DNA from: Cervus elaphus
Lineage: Eukaryota > Chordata > Mammalia > Artiodactyla > Cervidae
Direction: 5' to 3'
Assembly: GCF_910594005.1 (NCBI RefSeq)
Contig: NC_057827.1
Span: forward strand, 3,286,001-3,350,000
DNA length: 64,000 bases
Positions 24,208 to 36,138 of the stretch are shown here, in pieces; position 1 is the stretch's first letter; the number at the start of each line of letters is the position of its first letter. Made by a program: the position numbers and the translations under genes. The notes beneath the pieces were generated by a model, which saw nothing but the letters and a program-made list of their open reading frames with translations, did not search any database and was not told the origin of the DNA.

Positions 24208-25000
24208 TTGGTCCACGGAGCTCTTTCGTGTTGCTACAGTGACCTCAGGATCCCTCTAGCCTTGAAACAGTGTTCTTGGGGTTTCTCTGGAGTGCCATCA
24301 AGGAAATCAAGCATCCTTTCATGTGTGATGTGCAACACGGAATTGCTCTGCACCCAGTGCAGGGGAATCGGGCCTCATCTCGTGGCGAGGGGGAAGTCTC
24401 ATGGTTTTTCACGAGTTGCGGCCGGAACCTGGGGTATATTCTCGAGTTACGACGGGGATGGCCCTTCCACCCACGTGTTTGTTCAGCGACGTCAGGACTC
24501 CTGCCTAGTTGCGAGGGACAACTCGGGATTCTCCTCGAGGCTTGGCAGGGTAATTGGGACGCCTCTCCAGCTGAGGCGGGAGACCAAGGGTCCCTTTCCG
24601 CGTGCCACAGGAATCCTGGGACTCCTATCAAGTTTCACGAGGAGTCAGGCTTCGTCTCCTTTGGAGGCACAGATCTCCGCGTACCTCTGGAGTTTTCAAA
24701 AGATGTGAGGCCTCCGGTCGCGATGAGGTGGGGAACTAGGTCTTTCTCTGTGGTCTCCACAGGGGATTCAGACATCCTTTCGTCTTGGGAGATGCAAGAC
24801 GAGTCTGCATTCAAGTCACTACAGGGATATCCGGCCTTATTTCGAATCAGGGCATCGCGGTGTCCATTCCACTTGAGGCCGCAAAATCAGGGTCCCTTTC
24901 ACATAGCTAGAGCTGAGAGAAGCGTTATGAGGTGGTTCTGGTAAGGTGGTATTTCTCTGGAGTCGAAGCCAGGGACTAACCTCTCATCTCGAGTTGATTT
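24208..25000 (+). repeat. Monomer 31 (H type left, W-like right, 793 bp)
   Basis: H left half, then the monomer 27-like right half. Near 24922 it reads agcgttatgagg where relatives have agcctcctgagg: three changes within four bases. Confidence 0.92.
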
Positions 25001-25796
25001 TTGGTCCACGGAGGTCTTTCGTGTGGCTACAGTGACCTCAGGATCCCTCTAGCCTTGAAACAGTGTTCTTGGGGTTTCTCTGGAGTGCCATCAAGGAAAT
25101 CAAGGCTCCTTTCATGTGTGATGTGCAACACGGAATTGCTCTGCACGCAGTGCAGGGGAATCGGACCTCATCTCGCGGCGAGGGGGAAGTCTCATGGTTT
25201 TTCTCGAGTTGCGGCGGGAACCTGGGGTATATTCTCGAGTTACGACGGGGATGGCCCTTCCACCCACGTGTGTGTTCAGCGACGTCAGGACTCCTGCCTA
25301 GTTGCGAGGGACAACTCGGGATTCTCCTCGAGGCTTGGCAGGGCAATTGGGACGCCTCTCCAGCTGCGGCGGGAGACCAGGGGTCCCTTTCCACGTGCCA
25401 CAGGAATCCTGGGACTCCTATCAAGTTTCAGGAGGAGTCAGGCATCGTGTCCTTTGGAGACACTGATCTCAGCGTACCTCCGGAGTTTTCAAATGATGTG
25501 AGGCCTCCGGTCACGATGAGGTGGGGAACTAGGTCTTTCTCTGTGGTCTCCACAGGGGATTCAGACATCCTTTCGTCTTGGGAGATGCAAGACAAGCCTG
25601 CACTCAAGTCACTGCAGGGATATCCGGCCTTATTTCGCGTCAGGGCATCACAGTGTCCATTCCACTTGAGGCCGCAAAATCAGTGTCCCTCTCACATACC
25701 TAGAGCTGAGAGAAGCCTCCTCCTGAGGTGCTTGTGGTAAGGTGGTATTCCTCTGGAGTCGAAGCCAGGGACTAACCTCTCATCTCGAGTTGATTT
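25001..25796 (+). repeat. Monomer 32 (Y type, 796 bp)
   Basis: Copy of monomer 28 with tcaaatgatgtg. Confidence 0.92.
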
Positions 25797-26591
25797 TTGG
25801 TCCACGGAGGTCTTTCCTGTGGCTACAGTGACCTCAGGATCCCTCTAGCCTGGAAACAGTCTTCTTGGGGTTTCTCTGGAGTGCCATCAAGGAAATCAAG
25901 GCTACTTTCATGTGTGATGTGCAACACAAAATTGCTCTGCATGCAGTGCAGGAGAATCGAACCTTATCTCGCGGCGAGGGGGAAGTCTCATGGTTTTTCT
26001 CGAGTTGCGGCGGGAACCTGGGGTATATTCTCGAGTTACGACAGGGATGGCCCTTCCACACACGTGTTTTTCAGCGACGTCAGGACTCCTGCCTAGTTGC
26101 GAGGGACAACTCGGGATTCTCCTCGAGGCTTGGCAGGGCATTTGGGACGCCTCTCCAGCTGAGGCGGGAGATCAAGTGTCCCTTTCCACTTGCCACAGGA
26201 ATCCTGGGACTCCTATCAAATTTCACGATGAGTCAGGCATCGTCTCTTTTGAAGGCACTGATCTCCGCGTACCTCTGGAGTTTTCAAAGGATGTGAGGCC
26301 TCCGGTCGCGATGAGCTGGGGAACTAGGTCTTTCTCTGTGGTCTCCACAGGGGATTCAGACATCCTTTCGTCTTGGGAGATGCAAGCCGAGCCTGCATTC
26401 AAGTCACTGCAGGGATATCCGGCCTTATTTCGAGTCAGGGCATCGCGGTGTACATTCCACTTGAGGCCGCAAACTCAGGGTCCCTCTCACATAGCTAGAG
26501 CTGAGAGAAGCCTCCTCTTGAGGTGCTTGTGGTAAGGTGGTATTCCTCTGGAGTCGAAGCCAGGGACTAATCTCACATCTCGAGTTGATTT
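25797..26591 (+). repeat. Monomer 33 (K type, 795 bp)
   Basis: Copy of monomer 29, but with the W-type acgtgtttttcagc in place of gtttgttcatcg. This suggests a short conversion tract near 26069. Confidence 0.92.
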
Positions 26592-27387
26592 TTGGTCCAC
26601 GGAGCTCTTTCGTGTTGCTACAGTGACCTCAGGATCCCTCTAGCCTTGAAACAGTGTTCTTGGGGTTTCTCTGGAGTGCCATCAAGGAAATCAACGCTCC
26701 TTTCATGTGTGATGTGCCACACGGAATTGCTCTGCACGCAGTGCAGGGGAATCGGGCCTCATCTCGTGGCGAGGGGGAAGTCTGATGGTTTTTCTCGAGT
26801 TGCGGCGGGAACCTGGGGTATATTTTCGAGTTACGACGGGGATGGCCCTTCCACCCACGTGTTTGTTCAGCGACGTCAGGACTCCTGCCTAGTTGCGAGG
26901 GACAACTCGGGATTCTTCTCGAGGCTTGGCAGGGCAATTGGGACGCCTCTCCAGCTGCGGCGGGAGACCAAGGGTCCCTTTCCACGTGCCACAGGAATGG
27001 CGGGACTCGTATCAAGTTTCATGAGGAGTCAGGCATCGTCTCCTTTGGAGGCACTGATCTCCTCGTACCTCTGGAGTTTTCAAAGGATGTGAGGCCTCCG
27101 GTCGCCATGAGGTGGGGAACTAGGTTTTTCTCTGTGGTCTCCACAGGGGATTCAGACATCCTTTCATCTTGGGAGATGCAAGACGAGCCTGCATTCAAGT
27201 CACTGCAGGGATATCCGGCCTCATTTTGAGTCAGGGCATCGAGGTGTCCATTCCACCTGAGGCCGCAAAATCAGGGTCCCTCTCACATACCTAGAGCTGA
27301 GAGAAGCCTCCTCTTGAGGTGCTTGCAGTAAGGTGGTATTCCTCTGGAGTCGAAGCCAGGGTCTAACCTCTCATCTCGAGTTGATTT
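26592..27387 (+). repeat. Monomer 34 (C type, 796 bp)
   Basis: Copy of monomer 30. Its tail has ccagggtctaac near 27362. Confidence 0.92.
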
Positions 27388-28182
27388 TTGGTCCACGGAG
27401 CTCTTTCGTGTTGCTACAGTGACCTCAGGATCCCTCTAGCCTTGAAACAGTGTTCTTGGGGTTTCTCTGGAGTGCCATCAAGGAAATCAAGCATCCTTTC
27501 ATGTGTGATGTGCAACACGGAATTGCTCTGCACCCAGTGCAGGGGAATCGGGCCTCATCTCGTGGCGAGGGGGAAGTCTCATGGTTTTTCACGAGTTGCG
27601 GCCGGAACCTGGGGTATATTCTCGAGTTACGACGGGGATGGCCCTTCCACCCACGTGTTTGTTCAGCGACGTCAGGACTCCTGCCTAGTTGCGAGGGACA
27701 ACTCGGGATTCTCCTCGAGGCTTGGCAGGCAATTGGGACGCCTCTCCAGCTGATGCGGAAGGCCAAGGGTCCCTTTCCACGTGCCACAGGAATCCTGGGA
27801 CTCCTATCAAGTTTCAGGAGGAGTCAGGCATCGTCTCCTTTGGAGGCACTGATCTCCGCGTACCTCTGGAATTTTCAAAGAATGTGAGGCCTCCGGTCAC
27901 GATGAGGTGGGGAACTAGGTCTTTCTCTGTGGTCTCCACAGGGGATTCAGACATCCTTTCGTCTTGGGAGATGTAAGACAAGCCTTCACTCAAGTCACTG
28001 CAGGGATATCCGGCCTTATTTCGCGTCAGGGCATCGCAGTGTCCATTCCACTTGAGGCCGCAAACTCAGGGACCCTCTCACATACCTAGAGCTGAGGGAA
28101 GCCTCCTCCTGAGGTGCTTGTGGTAAGGTGGTATTCCTCTGGAGTCGAAGCCAGGGACTAACCTCTCATCTCGAGTTGATTT
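27388..28182 (+). repeat. Monomer 35 (H type, hybrid, 795 bp)
   Basis: Left part as monomer 31. From about 27727 (caggcaattgg, ctgatgcggaaggcc, aaagaatgtg) it follows the monomer 9 lineage. Private ctggaattttc and gagatgtaag. Confidence 0.9.
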
Positions 28183-28977
28183 TTGGTCCACGGAGCTCTT
28201 TCGTGTTACTACAGTGTCCTCAGGATCCCTCTAGCCTTGAAACAGTGTTCTTGGGGTTTCTCTGGAGTGCCATCGAGGAAACCAAGGCTCCTTCCATGTT
28301 TGATGTGCATCACGGAATTGCTCTGCATTTAGTGCAGGGGAATCGGGCCTCATCTCGCGGCGAGGGGAAATTCTCATGGTTTTTCTCGAGTTGCGGCGGG
28401 AACCTGGAGTATATTCTCGAGTTACGACGGGGATGGCCCTTCCACCCACGTGTTTGTTCAGCGACGTCAGGACTCCTGCCTAGTTGCGAGGGACAACTCG
28501 GGATTCTCCTCGAGGCTTGGCAGGCAATTGGGACGCCTCTCCAGCTGAGGCGGGAGACCAAGGGTCCCTTTCCGCGTGCCACAGGAATCCTGGGACTCCT
28601 ATCAAGTTTCTCGAGGAGTCAGGCATCGTTTCCTTTGGAGGCACTGATCTCCATGTACCTCTGGAGTTTTCAAAGGATGTGAGGCCTCCGGTCGCGATGA
28701 GGTGGGGAACTAGGTCTTTCTCTGTGGTCTACACAGGGGATTCAGACATCCTTTCGTCTTGGGAGATGCAAGACGAGTCTGCATTCAAGTCACTGCAGGG
28801 ATATCCGGCCTTATTGCGCGTCAGGGCATCGCGGTGTCCATTCGACTTGAGGCCGCAAAATCAGGGTCCCTCTCACATAGCTAGAGCTGAGAGAAGCCTC
28901 CTCTTGAGGTGGTTCTGGTAAGGTGGTATTCCTCTGGAGTCGAAGCCAGGGACTAACCTCTCATCTCGAGTTGATTT
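28183..28977 (+). repeat. Monomer 36 (E type, 795 bp)
   Basis: E unit with gttactacagtgtcc like monomer 10. The right half has ggtctacacagg and cattcgacttg like monomer 14. Confidence 0.9.
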
Positions 28978-29773
28978 TTGGTCCACGGAGCTCTTTCGTG
29001 TGGCTACAGTGACCTCAGGATCCCTCTAGCCTTGAAACAGTGTTCTTGGGGTTTCTCTGGAGTGCCATTAAGGAAATCAAGGCTCCTTTCATGTGTGATG
29101 TGCAACACCGAATTGCTCTGCACGCAGTGCAGGGGAATTGGGCCTCATCTCGCGGCGAGGGGAAAGTTTCATGGTTTTTCTCGAGTTGCGGCGGGAACCT
29201 GGGGTATATTCTCGAGTTACGACGGGGATGGCCCTTCCACCCACGTGTTTGTTCAGCGACGTCAGGACTCCTGCCTAGTTGCGAGGGACAACTCGGGATT
29301 CTCCTCGAGGCTTGGCAGGGCAATTGGGACGCCTCTCCAGCTGAGGCGGGAGACCAAGGGTCCCTTTCCACGTGCCACAGGAATGGTGGGACTCGTATCA
29401 AGTTTCATGAGGAGTCTGGCATCGTCTCCTTTGGAGGCACTGATCTCCTTGTACCTCTGGAGTTTTCAAAGGATGTGATGCCTCCGGTCGCCATGAGGTG
29501 GGGAACTAGGTCTTTCTCTGTGGTCTCCACAGGGGATTCAGACATCCTTTCATCTTGGTAGATGCAAGACGAGCCTGCATTCAAGTCACTGCAGGGATAT
29601 CCGGCCTTATTTCGAGTCAGGGCATCGCGGTGTCCATTCCACTTGAGGCCGCAAAATCAGGGTCCCTCTCACATAGCTAGAGCTGAGAGAAGCCTCCTCT
29701 TGAGGTGGTTCTGGTAAGGTGGTATTCCTCTGGAGTCGAAGCCAGGGACTAACCTCTCATCTCGAGTTGATTT
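28978..29773 (+). repeat. Monomer 37 (R type, 796 bp)
   Basis: R unit with gccattaagg, gggaaagtttc, gatgtgatgcctcc and cttggtagatgc. Right half matches monomer 17. Confidence 0.9.
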
Positions 29774-30569
29774 TTGGTCCACGGAGCTCTTTCGTGTGGC
29801 TACAGTGACCTCAGGATCCCTCTAGCCTTGAAACAGTGTTCTTGGGGTTTCTCTGGAGTGCCATCAAGGAAATCAAGCATCGTTTCATGTGTGATGTGCC
29901 ACACGGAATTGCTCTGCACCCAGTGCAGGGGAATCGGGCCTCATCTCGTAGCGAGGGGGAAGTCTGATGGTTTTTCTCGAGTTGCGGCGGGAACCTGGGG
30001 TATATTCTCGAGTTACGACGGGGATGGCCCTTCCAACCACGTGTTTGTTCAGCGACGTCAGGACTCCTTCCTAGTTGCGAGGGACAACTCGGGATTCTCC
30101 TCGAGGCTTGGCAGGGTAATTGGGACGCCTCTCCAGCTGAGGCGGGAGACCAAGGGTCAATTTCCACGTGCCACAGGAATCCTGGGACTCCTATCAAGTT
30201 TCTCGAGGAGTCAGGCATCGTCTCCTTTGGAGGCACTGATCTCCGCGTACCTCTGGAGTTTTCAAAGGATGTGAGGCCTCCGGTCGCGATGAGCTGGGGA
30301 ACTAGGTCTTTCTCTGTGGTCTCCACAGGGGATTCAGACATCCTTTCGTCTTGGGAGATGCAAGACGAGCCTACATTCAAGTCACTGCAGGGATATCTGG
30401 CCTTATTTCGAGTCAGGGAATCGCGGTGTCCATTCCACTTGAGCACGCAAACTCACGGTCCCTCTCACATACCTAGAGCTGAGAGAAGCCTCCTCTTGAG
30501 GTGCTTGTGGTAAGGTGGTATACCTTTGGAGTCGAAGCCAGGGACTAACCTCTCATCTCGAGTTGATTT
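29774..30569 (+). repeat. Monomer 38 (H type, 796 bp)
   Basis: 20-unit counterpart of monomer 18. Changes: catcgtttcatg, and gtatacctttgg near its end. Confidence 0.9.
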
Positions 30570-31365
30570 TTGGTCCACGGAGCTCTTTCGTGTTGCTACA
30601 GTGACCTCAGGATCCCTCTAGCCTTGAAACAGTGTTCTTGGGGTTTCTCTGGAGTGCCATCAAGGAAATCAACGCTCCTTTCATGTGTGATGTGCCACAC
30701 GGAATTGCTCAGCACGCAGTGCTGGGAAATCGGGCCTCATCTCGCGGCGAGGGGGAAGTCTCATGGTTTTTCTCGAGTTGCGGCGGGAACCTGGGGTATA
30801 TTCTCGAGTTACTACGGGGATGGCTCTTCCACCCACGTGTGTGTTCAGTGACGTCAGGACTCCTGCCTAGTTGCGAGGGACAACTCGGGATTCTCCTCGA
30901 GGCTTGGCAGGGCAATTGGGACGCCTCTCCAGCTGAGGCGAGAGACCAAGGCTCCCTTTCCACGTGCCACAGGAATCCTGGGACTCCTATCAAGTTTCAC
31001 GAGGAGTCAGGCATCGTGTCCTTTGGAGGCACTGATCTCAGCGTTCCTCTGGAGTTTTCAAATGATGTGAGGCCTCCGGTCACGATGAGGTGGGGAACTA
31101 GGTCTTTCTCTGTGGTCTCCACAGGGGATTCAGACATCCTTTCGTCTTGGGAGATGCAAGACAAGCCTGCACTCAAGTCACTGCAGGGATATCCGGCCTT
31201 ATTTCGCGTCAGGGCATCACAGTGTCCATTCCACTTGAGGCCGCAAACTCAGGGTCCCTGTAACATACCTAGAGCTGAGAGAAGCCTCCTCCTGAGGTGC
31301 TTGTGGTAAGGTGGTATTCCTCTGGAGTCGAAGCCAGGGACTAACCTCTCATCTCGAGTTGATTT
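30570..31365 (+). repeat. Monomer 39 (C type with TGACGTCA, 796 bp)
   Basis: Counterpart of monomer 19, sharing gcagtgctggg. Changes: ttgctcagcacg, tgggaaatcgg. Full TGACGTCA at 30849-30856. Confidence 0.9.
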
Positions 31366-32161
31366 TTGGTCCACGGAGGTCTTTCCTGTGGCTGCAGTGA
31401 CCTCAGGATCCCTCTAGCCTTGAAACAGTGTTCTTGGGGTTTCTCTGGAGTGCCATCAAGGAAATCAAGGCTCCTTTCATGTGTGATGTGCAACACGGAA
31501 TTGCTCTGCACGCAGTGCAGGGGAATCGGGCCTCATCTCGTGGCGAGGGGGAAGTCTGATGGTTTTTCTCGAGTTGCGGCGGGAACCTGGGGTATATTTT
31601 CGAGTTACGACGGGGATGGCCCTTCCACCCACGTGTTTGTTCAGCGACGTCAGGACTCCTGCCTAGTTGCGAGGGACAACTCGGGATTCTCCTCGAGGCT
31701 TGGCAGGGCAATTGGGACGCCTCTCCAACTGCGGCGGGAGACCAAGGGTCCCTTTCCACGTGCCACAGGAATGGCGGGACTCGTATCAAGTTTCATGAGG
31801 AGTCAGGCATCGTCTCCTTTGGAGGCACTGATCTCCTCGTACCTCTGGAGTTTTCAAAGGATGTGAGGCCTCCGGTCGCCATGAGGTGGGGAACTAGGTT
31901 TTTCTCTGTGGTCTCCACAGGGGATTCAGACATCCTTTCATCTTGGGAGATGCAAGACGAGCCTGCATTCAAGTCACTGCAGGGATATCCGGCCTCATTT
32001 TGAGTCAGGGCATCGCGGTGTCCATTCCACTTGAAGCCGCAAAATCAGGGTCCCTCTTACATACCTAGAGCTGAGAGAAGCCTCCTCCTGAGGTGCTTGT
32101 GGTAAGGTGGTATTCCTCTGGAGTCGAAGCCAGGGACTAACCTCTCATCTCGAGTTGATTT
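31366..32161 (+). repeat. Monomer 40 (W left, C-like right, hybrid, 796 bp)
   Basis: Starts as a W unit. From about 31540 (tcgtggcg, gtctgatgg, tattttcgag) it follows monomers 30 and 34. The junction lies within the shared stretch near 31500-31540. Confidence 0.9.
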
Positions 32162-32957
32162 TTGGTCCACGGAGCTCTTTCGTGTTGCTACAGTGACCTC
32201 AGGATCCCTCTAGCCTTGAAACAGTGTTCTTGGGGTTTCTCTGCAGTGCCATCAAGGAAATCAAGCATCCTTTCATGTGTGATGTGCAACACCGAATTGC
32301 TCTGCACCCAGTGCAGGGGAATCGGGCCTCATCTCGTGGCGAGGGGGAAGTCTCATGGTTTTTCACGAGTTGCGGCCGGAACCTGGGGTATATTCTCGAG
32401 TTACGACGGGGATGGCCCTTCCACCCACGTGTTTGTTCAGCGACGTCAGGACTCCTGCCTAGTTGCGAGGGACAACTCGGGATTCTCCTTGAGGCTTGGC
32501 AGGGCAATTGTGACGCCTCTCCAGCTGAGGCGGGAGACCCAGTGTCCCTTTCCACGTGCCACAGGAATCCTGGGACTCCTATCAAGTTTCACGAGGAGTC
32601 AGGCATCGTCTCCTTTGGAGGCACTGATCTCCGCGTACCTCTGCAGTTTTCAAAGGATGTGAGGTCTCCAGTCGCGATGAGGTGGGGAACTAGGTCTTTC
32701 TCTGTGGTCTCCACAGGGGATTCAGACATCCTTTCATCTTGGGAGATGCAAGAAGAGCCTGCATTCAAGTCACTGCAGGGATATCCGTCCTTATTTCCAG
32801 TCAGGGAATCGCGATGTCCATTCCACTTGAGGCCACAAACTCAGCGTCCCTTTCACATACCTAGAGCTGAGAGAAGTCTCCTCTTGAGGTGCTTGTGGTA
32901 AGGTGGTATTCCTCTGGAGTCGAAGCCAGGGTCTAACCTCTCATCTCGAGTTGATTT
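32162..32957 (+). repeat. Monomer 41 (H type, 796 bp)
   Basis: H unit with the V-type ctgcagtgcc and caacaccg. Otherwise follows monomer 23. Private ctccttgaggc and gaggtctccagtc. Confidence 0.9.
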
Positions 32958-33753
32958 TTGGTCCAGGGAGCTGTTTCGTGTTGCTACAGTGACCTCAGGA
33001 TCCCTCTAGCCTGGAAACAGTCTTCTTGGGGTTTCTCTGCAGTGCCATCAAGGAAATCAAGGCTCCTTTCATGTTTGATGTGCAACACCGAATTGCTCTG
33101 CATGCAGTGCAGGGGAATCGGGCCTCATCTCGCGGCGAGGGGGAAGTCTCATGGTTTTTCTCGAGTTGCGGTGGGAACCTGGGGTATATTCTCGAGTTAC
33201 GACGGGGATGGCCCTTCCACCCACGTGTGTGTTCAGCGACGTCAGGACTCCTGCCTAGTTGCGAGGGCCAACTCGGGATTCTCCTCGAGGCTTGGCAGGG
33301 CAATTGGGACGCCTCTCCCGCTGAGGCGGGAGACCAAGGGTCCCTTTCCACGTGCCACAGGAATCCTGGGACTCCTATCAAGTTTCAGGAGGAGTCAGGC
33401 ATCGTGTCCTTTGGAGACACTGATCTCAGCGTACCTCCGGAGTTTTCAAAGGATGTGAGGCCTCCGGTCACGATGAGGTGGGGAACTAGGTCTTTCTCTG
33501 TGGTCTCCACAGGGGATTCAGACATCCTTTCGTCTTGGGAGATGCAAGACAAGCCTGCACTCAAGTCACTGCAGGGATATCCGGCCTTATTTCGCGTCAG
33601 GGCATCACAGTGTCCATTCCACTTGAGGCCGCAAAATCAGTGTCCCTCTCACATACCTAGAGCTGAGAGAAGCCTCCTCCTGAGGTGCTTGTGGTAAGGT
33701 GGTATTCCTCTGGAGTCGAAGCCAGGGACTAACCTCTCATCTCGAGTTGATTT
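32958..33753 (+). repeat. Monomer 42 (V type, 796 bp)
   Basis: Counterpart of monomer 24. Changes: ggggtatattctc, gagggccaactc. Confidence 0.9.
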
Positions 33754-34549
33754 TTGGTCCACGGAGGTCTTTCCTGTGGCTACAGTGACCTCAGGATCCC
33801 TCTAGCCTTGAAACAGTGTTCTTGGGGTTTCTCTGGAGTGCCATCAAGGAAATCAAGGCTCCTTTCATGTGTCATGTGCAACACAAAATTGCTCTGCATG
33901 CAGTGCAGGAGAATCGAACCTCATCTCGCGGCGAGGGGGAAGTCTCATGGTTTTTCTCGAGTTGCGGCGGGAACCTGGGGTATATTCTCGAGTTACGACG
34001 GGGATGGCCCTTCCACACACGTGTTTGTTCATCGACGTCAGGACTCCTGCCTAGTTGCGAGGGACAACTCGGGATTCTCCTCGAGGCTTGGCAGGGCATT
34101 TGGGACGCCTCTTCAGCTGAGGCGGGAGATCAAGTGTCCCTTTCCACTTGCCACAGGAATCCTGGGACTCCTATCAAATTTCACGATGAGTCAGGCATCG
34201 TCTCTTTTGAAGACACTGATCTCCGTGTACCTCTGGAGTTTTCAAAGGATGTGAGGCCTCCGGTCGCCATGAGGTGGGGAACTAGATTTTTCTCTGTGGT
34301 CTCCACAGGGGATTCAGACATCCTTTCATCTTGGGAGATGCAAGACGAGCCTGCATTCAAGTCACTGCAGGGATATCCGGCCTCATTTCGAGTCAGGGCA
34401 TCGCAGTGTCCATTCCACTTGAAGCCGCAAACTCAGGGTCCCTCTCACATACCTAGAGCTGAGAGAAGCCTCCTCCTGAGGTGCTTGTGGTAAGGTGGTA
34501 TTCCTCTGGAGTCGAAGCCAGGGACTAACCTCTCATCTCGAGTTGAATT
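33754..34549 (+). repeat. Monomer 43 (K type, 796 bp)
   Basis: K unit with gtgtcatgtgc, a variant it shares with monomers 57 and 62, and gaagacactgatc. The right end changes to a C-like form (ctagatttttctctg). Confidence 0.9.
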
Positions 34550-35344
34550 TTGGTCCACGGAGCTCTTTCGTGTTGCTACAGTGACCTCAGGATCCCTCTA
34601 GCCTTGAAACAGTGTTCTTGGGGTTTCTCTGGAGTGCCATCAAGGAAATCAAGCATCCTTTCATGTGTGATGTGCAACACGGAATTGCTCTGCACCCAGT
34701 GCAGGGGAATCGGGCCTCATCTCGTGGCGAGGGGGAAGTCTCATGGTTTTTCACGAGTTGCGGCCGGAACCTGGGGTATATTCTCGAGTTACGACGGGGA
34801 TGGCCCTTCCACCCACGTGTTTGTTCAGCGACGTCAGGACTCCTGCCTAGTTGCGAGGGACAACTCGGGATTCTCCTCGAGGCTTGGCAGGCAATTGGGA
34901 CGCCTCTCCAGCTGATGCGGAAGGCCAAGGGTCCCTTTCCACGTGCCACAGGAATCCTGGGACTCCTATCAAGTTTCAGGAGGAGTCAGGCATCGTCTCC
35001 TTTGGAGGCACTGATCTCCGCGTACCTCTGGAGTTTTCAAAGAATGTGAGGCCTCCGGTCACGATGAGGTGGGGAACTAGGTCTTTCTCTGTGGTCTCCA
35101 CAGGGGATTCAGACATCCTTTCGTCTTGGGAGATGCAAGACAAGCCTGCACTCAAGTCACTGCAGGGATATCCGGCCTTATTTCGCGTCACGGCATCGCA
35201 GTGTCCATTCCACTTGAGGCCGCAAACTCAGGGACCCTCTCACATACCTAGAGCTGAGGGAAGCCTCCTCCTGAGGTGCTTGTGGTAAGGTGGTATTCCT
35301 CTGGAGTCGAAGCCAGGGACTAACCTCTCATCTCGAGTTGATTT
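34550..35344 (+). repeat. Monomer 44 (H type, hybrid, 795 bp)
   Basis: Counterpart of monomer 35 (7162 bp upstream). It has ctggagttttc, gagatgcaag and cgtcacggcatcg. Confidence 0.9.
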
Positions 35345-36080
35345 TTGGTCCACGGAGCTCTTTCGTGTTACTACAGTGTCCTCAGGATCCCTCTAGCCTT
35401 GAAACAGTGTTCTTGGGGTTTCTCTGGAGTGCCATCGAGGAAACCAAGGCTCCTTCCATGTTTGATGTGCATCACGGAATTGCTCTGCATTTAGTGCAGG
35501 GGAATGGGGCCTCATCTCGCGGCGAGGGGAAATTCTCATGGTTTTTCTCGAGTTGCGGCGGGAACCTGGAGTATATTCTCGAGTTACGACGGGGATGGCC
35601 CTTCCACCCACGTGTGTTCAGCGACGTCAGGACTCCTGCCTAGTTGCGAGGGACAACTCGGGATTCTCCTCGAAGCTTGGCAGGGTAATTGGGACGCCTC
35701 TCCAGCTGAGGCGGGAGACCAAGGGTCCCTTTCCGCGTGCCACAGGAATCCTGGGACTCCTATCAAGTTTCTCGAGGAGTCAGGCATCGTCTCCTTTGGA
35801 GGCACTGATCTCCATGTACCTCTGGAGTTTTCAAAGGATGTGAGGCCTCCGGTCGCGATGAGGTGGGGAACTAGGTCTTTCTCTGTGGTCTACACAGGGG
35901 ATTCAGACATCCTTTCGTCTTGGGAGATGCAAGACGAGTCTGCATTCAAGTCACTGCAGGGATATCCGGCCTTATTGCGCGTCAGGGCATCGCGGTGTCC
36001 ATTCGACTTGAGGCCGCAAAATCAGGGTCCCTCTCACATAGCTAGAGCTGAGAGAAGCCTCCTCTTGAGGTGGTTCTGGT
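34550..36080. repeat. Second edition of the H-E run (9 monomers from 27388-28920)
   Basis: Monomers 44 and 45 repeat 35 and 36 at an offset of 7162 bp. Both show the hybrid H unit with caggcaattgg and ctgatgcggaaggcc, then the E unit with gttactacagtgtcc and ggtctacacagg. Monomer 45 alone has the 2-bp-short cccacgtgtgttcagc. Confidence 0.75.
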
Positions 36081-36138
36081 AAGGTAGTATTCCTCTGGAG
36101 TCGAAGCCAGGGACTAACCTCTCATCTCGAGTTGATTT
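35345..36138 (+). repeat. Monomer 45 (E type, 794 bp)
   Basis: Counterpart of monomer 36 with the 2-bp-short cccacgtgtgttcagc, ctcgaagcttgg and gggaatggggcc. Tail has ggtaaggtagtatt. Confidence 0.9.

Larger units (their letters stand above)
21323..27728. repeat. Four-monomer block W'-Y-K-C-H duplicated in tandem (period ~3181 bp)
   Basis: The stretch from about 21323 to 24505 is repeated at about 24506-27728. Both copies run through the rare gtcaggcttcgtctc and cacagatctcc, then Y, K, C and H units. I count about eight differences by eye over roughly 3.2 kb: a/t near 21559, three changes in agcgttatgagg near 24922, g/a before the Y-unit gatgtg, a missing g plus t/g near 26069, and a/t near 27362. 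The crossover lies between 24503 and 24548. The right end is marked where caggcaattgg (27727) replaces cagggtaattgg. Confidence 0.85.
29774..31530. repeat. Second edition of the H-C-W run (20 monomers from 13869-15625)
   Basis: Monomers 38, 39 and the start of 40 repeat monomers 18, 19 and the start of 20 at an offset of exactly 15905 bp. Shared rare variants include tcgtagcgaggg, ccaaccacgtg, the C-unit gcagtgctggg and gttactacgggg. A block has therefore been carried 20 units away or left behind by a large duplication whose middle was remodelled. Confidence 0.75.
32162..34240. repeat. Second edition of the H-V-K run (18 monomers from 17845-19923)
   Basis: Monomers 41-43 follow monomers 23-25 at an offset of 14317-14318 bp. 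Shared markers are ctgcagttttcaaagg with ctccagtcgcgatg, the V-unit gtccagggagctgtttcg, and the K-unit caacacaaaattg with ttcatcgacg. The last unit ends differently (ctagatttttctctg), so the correspondence stops near 34200-34260. Confidence 0.75.
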
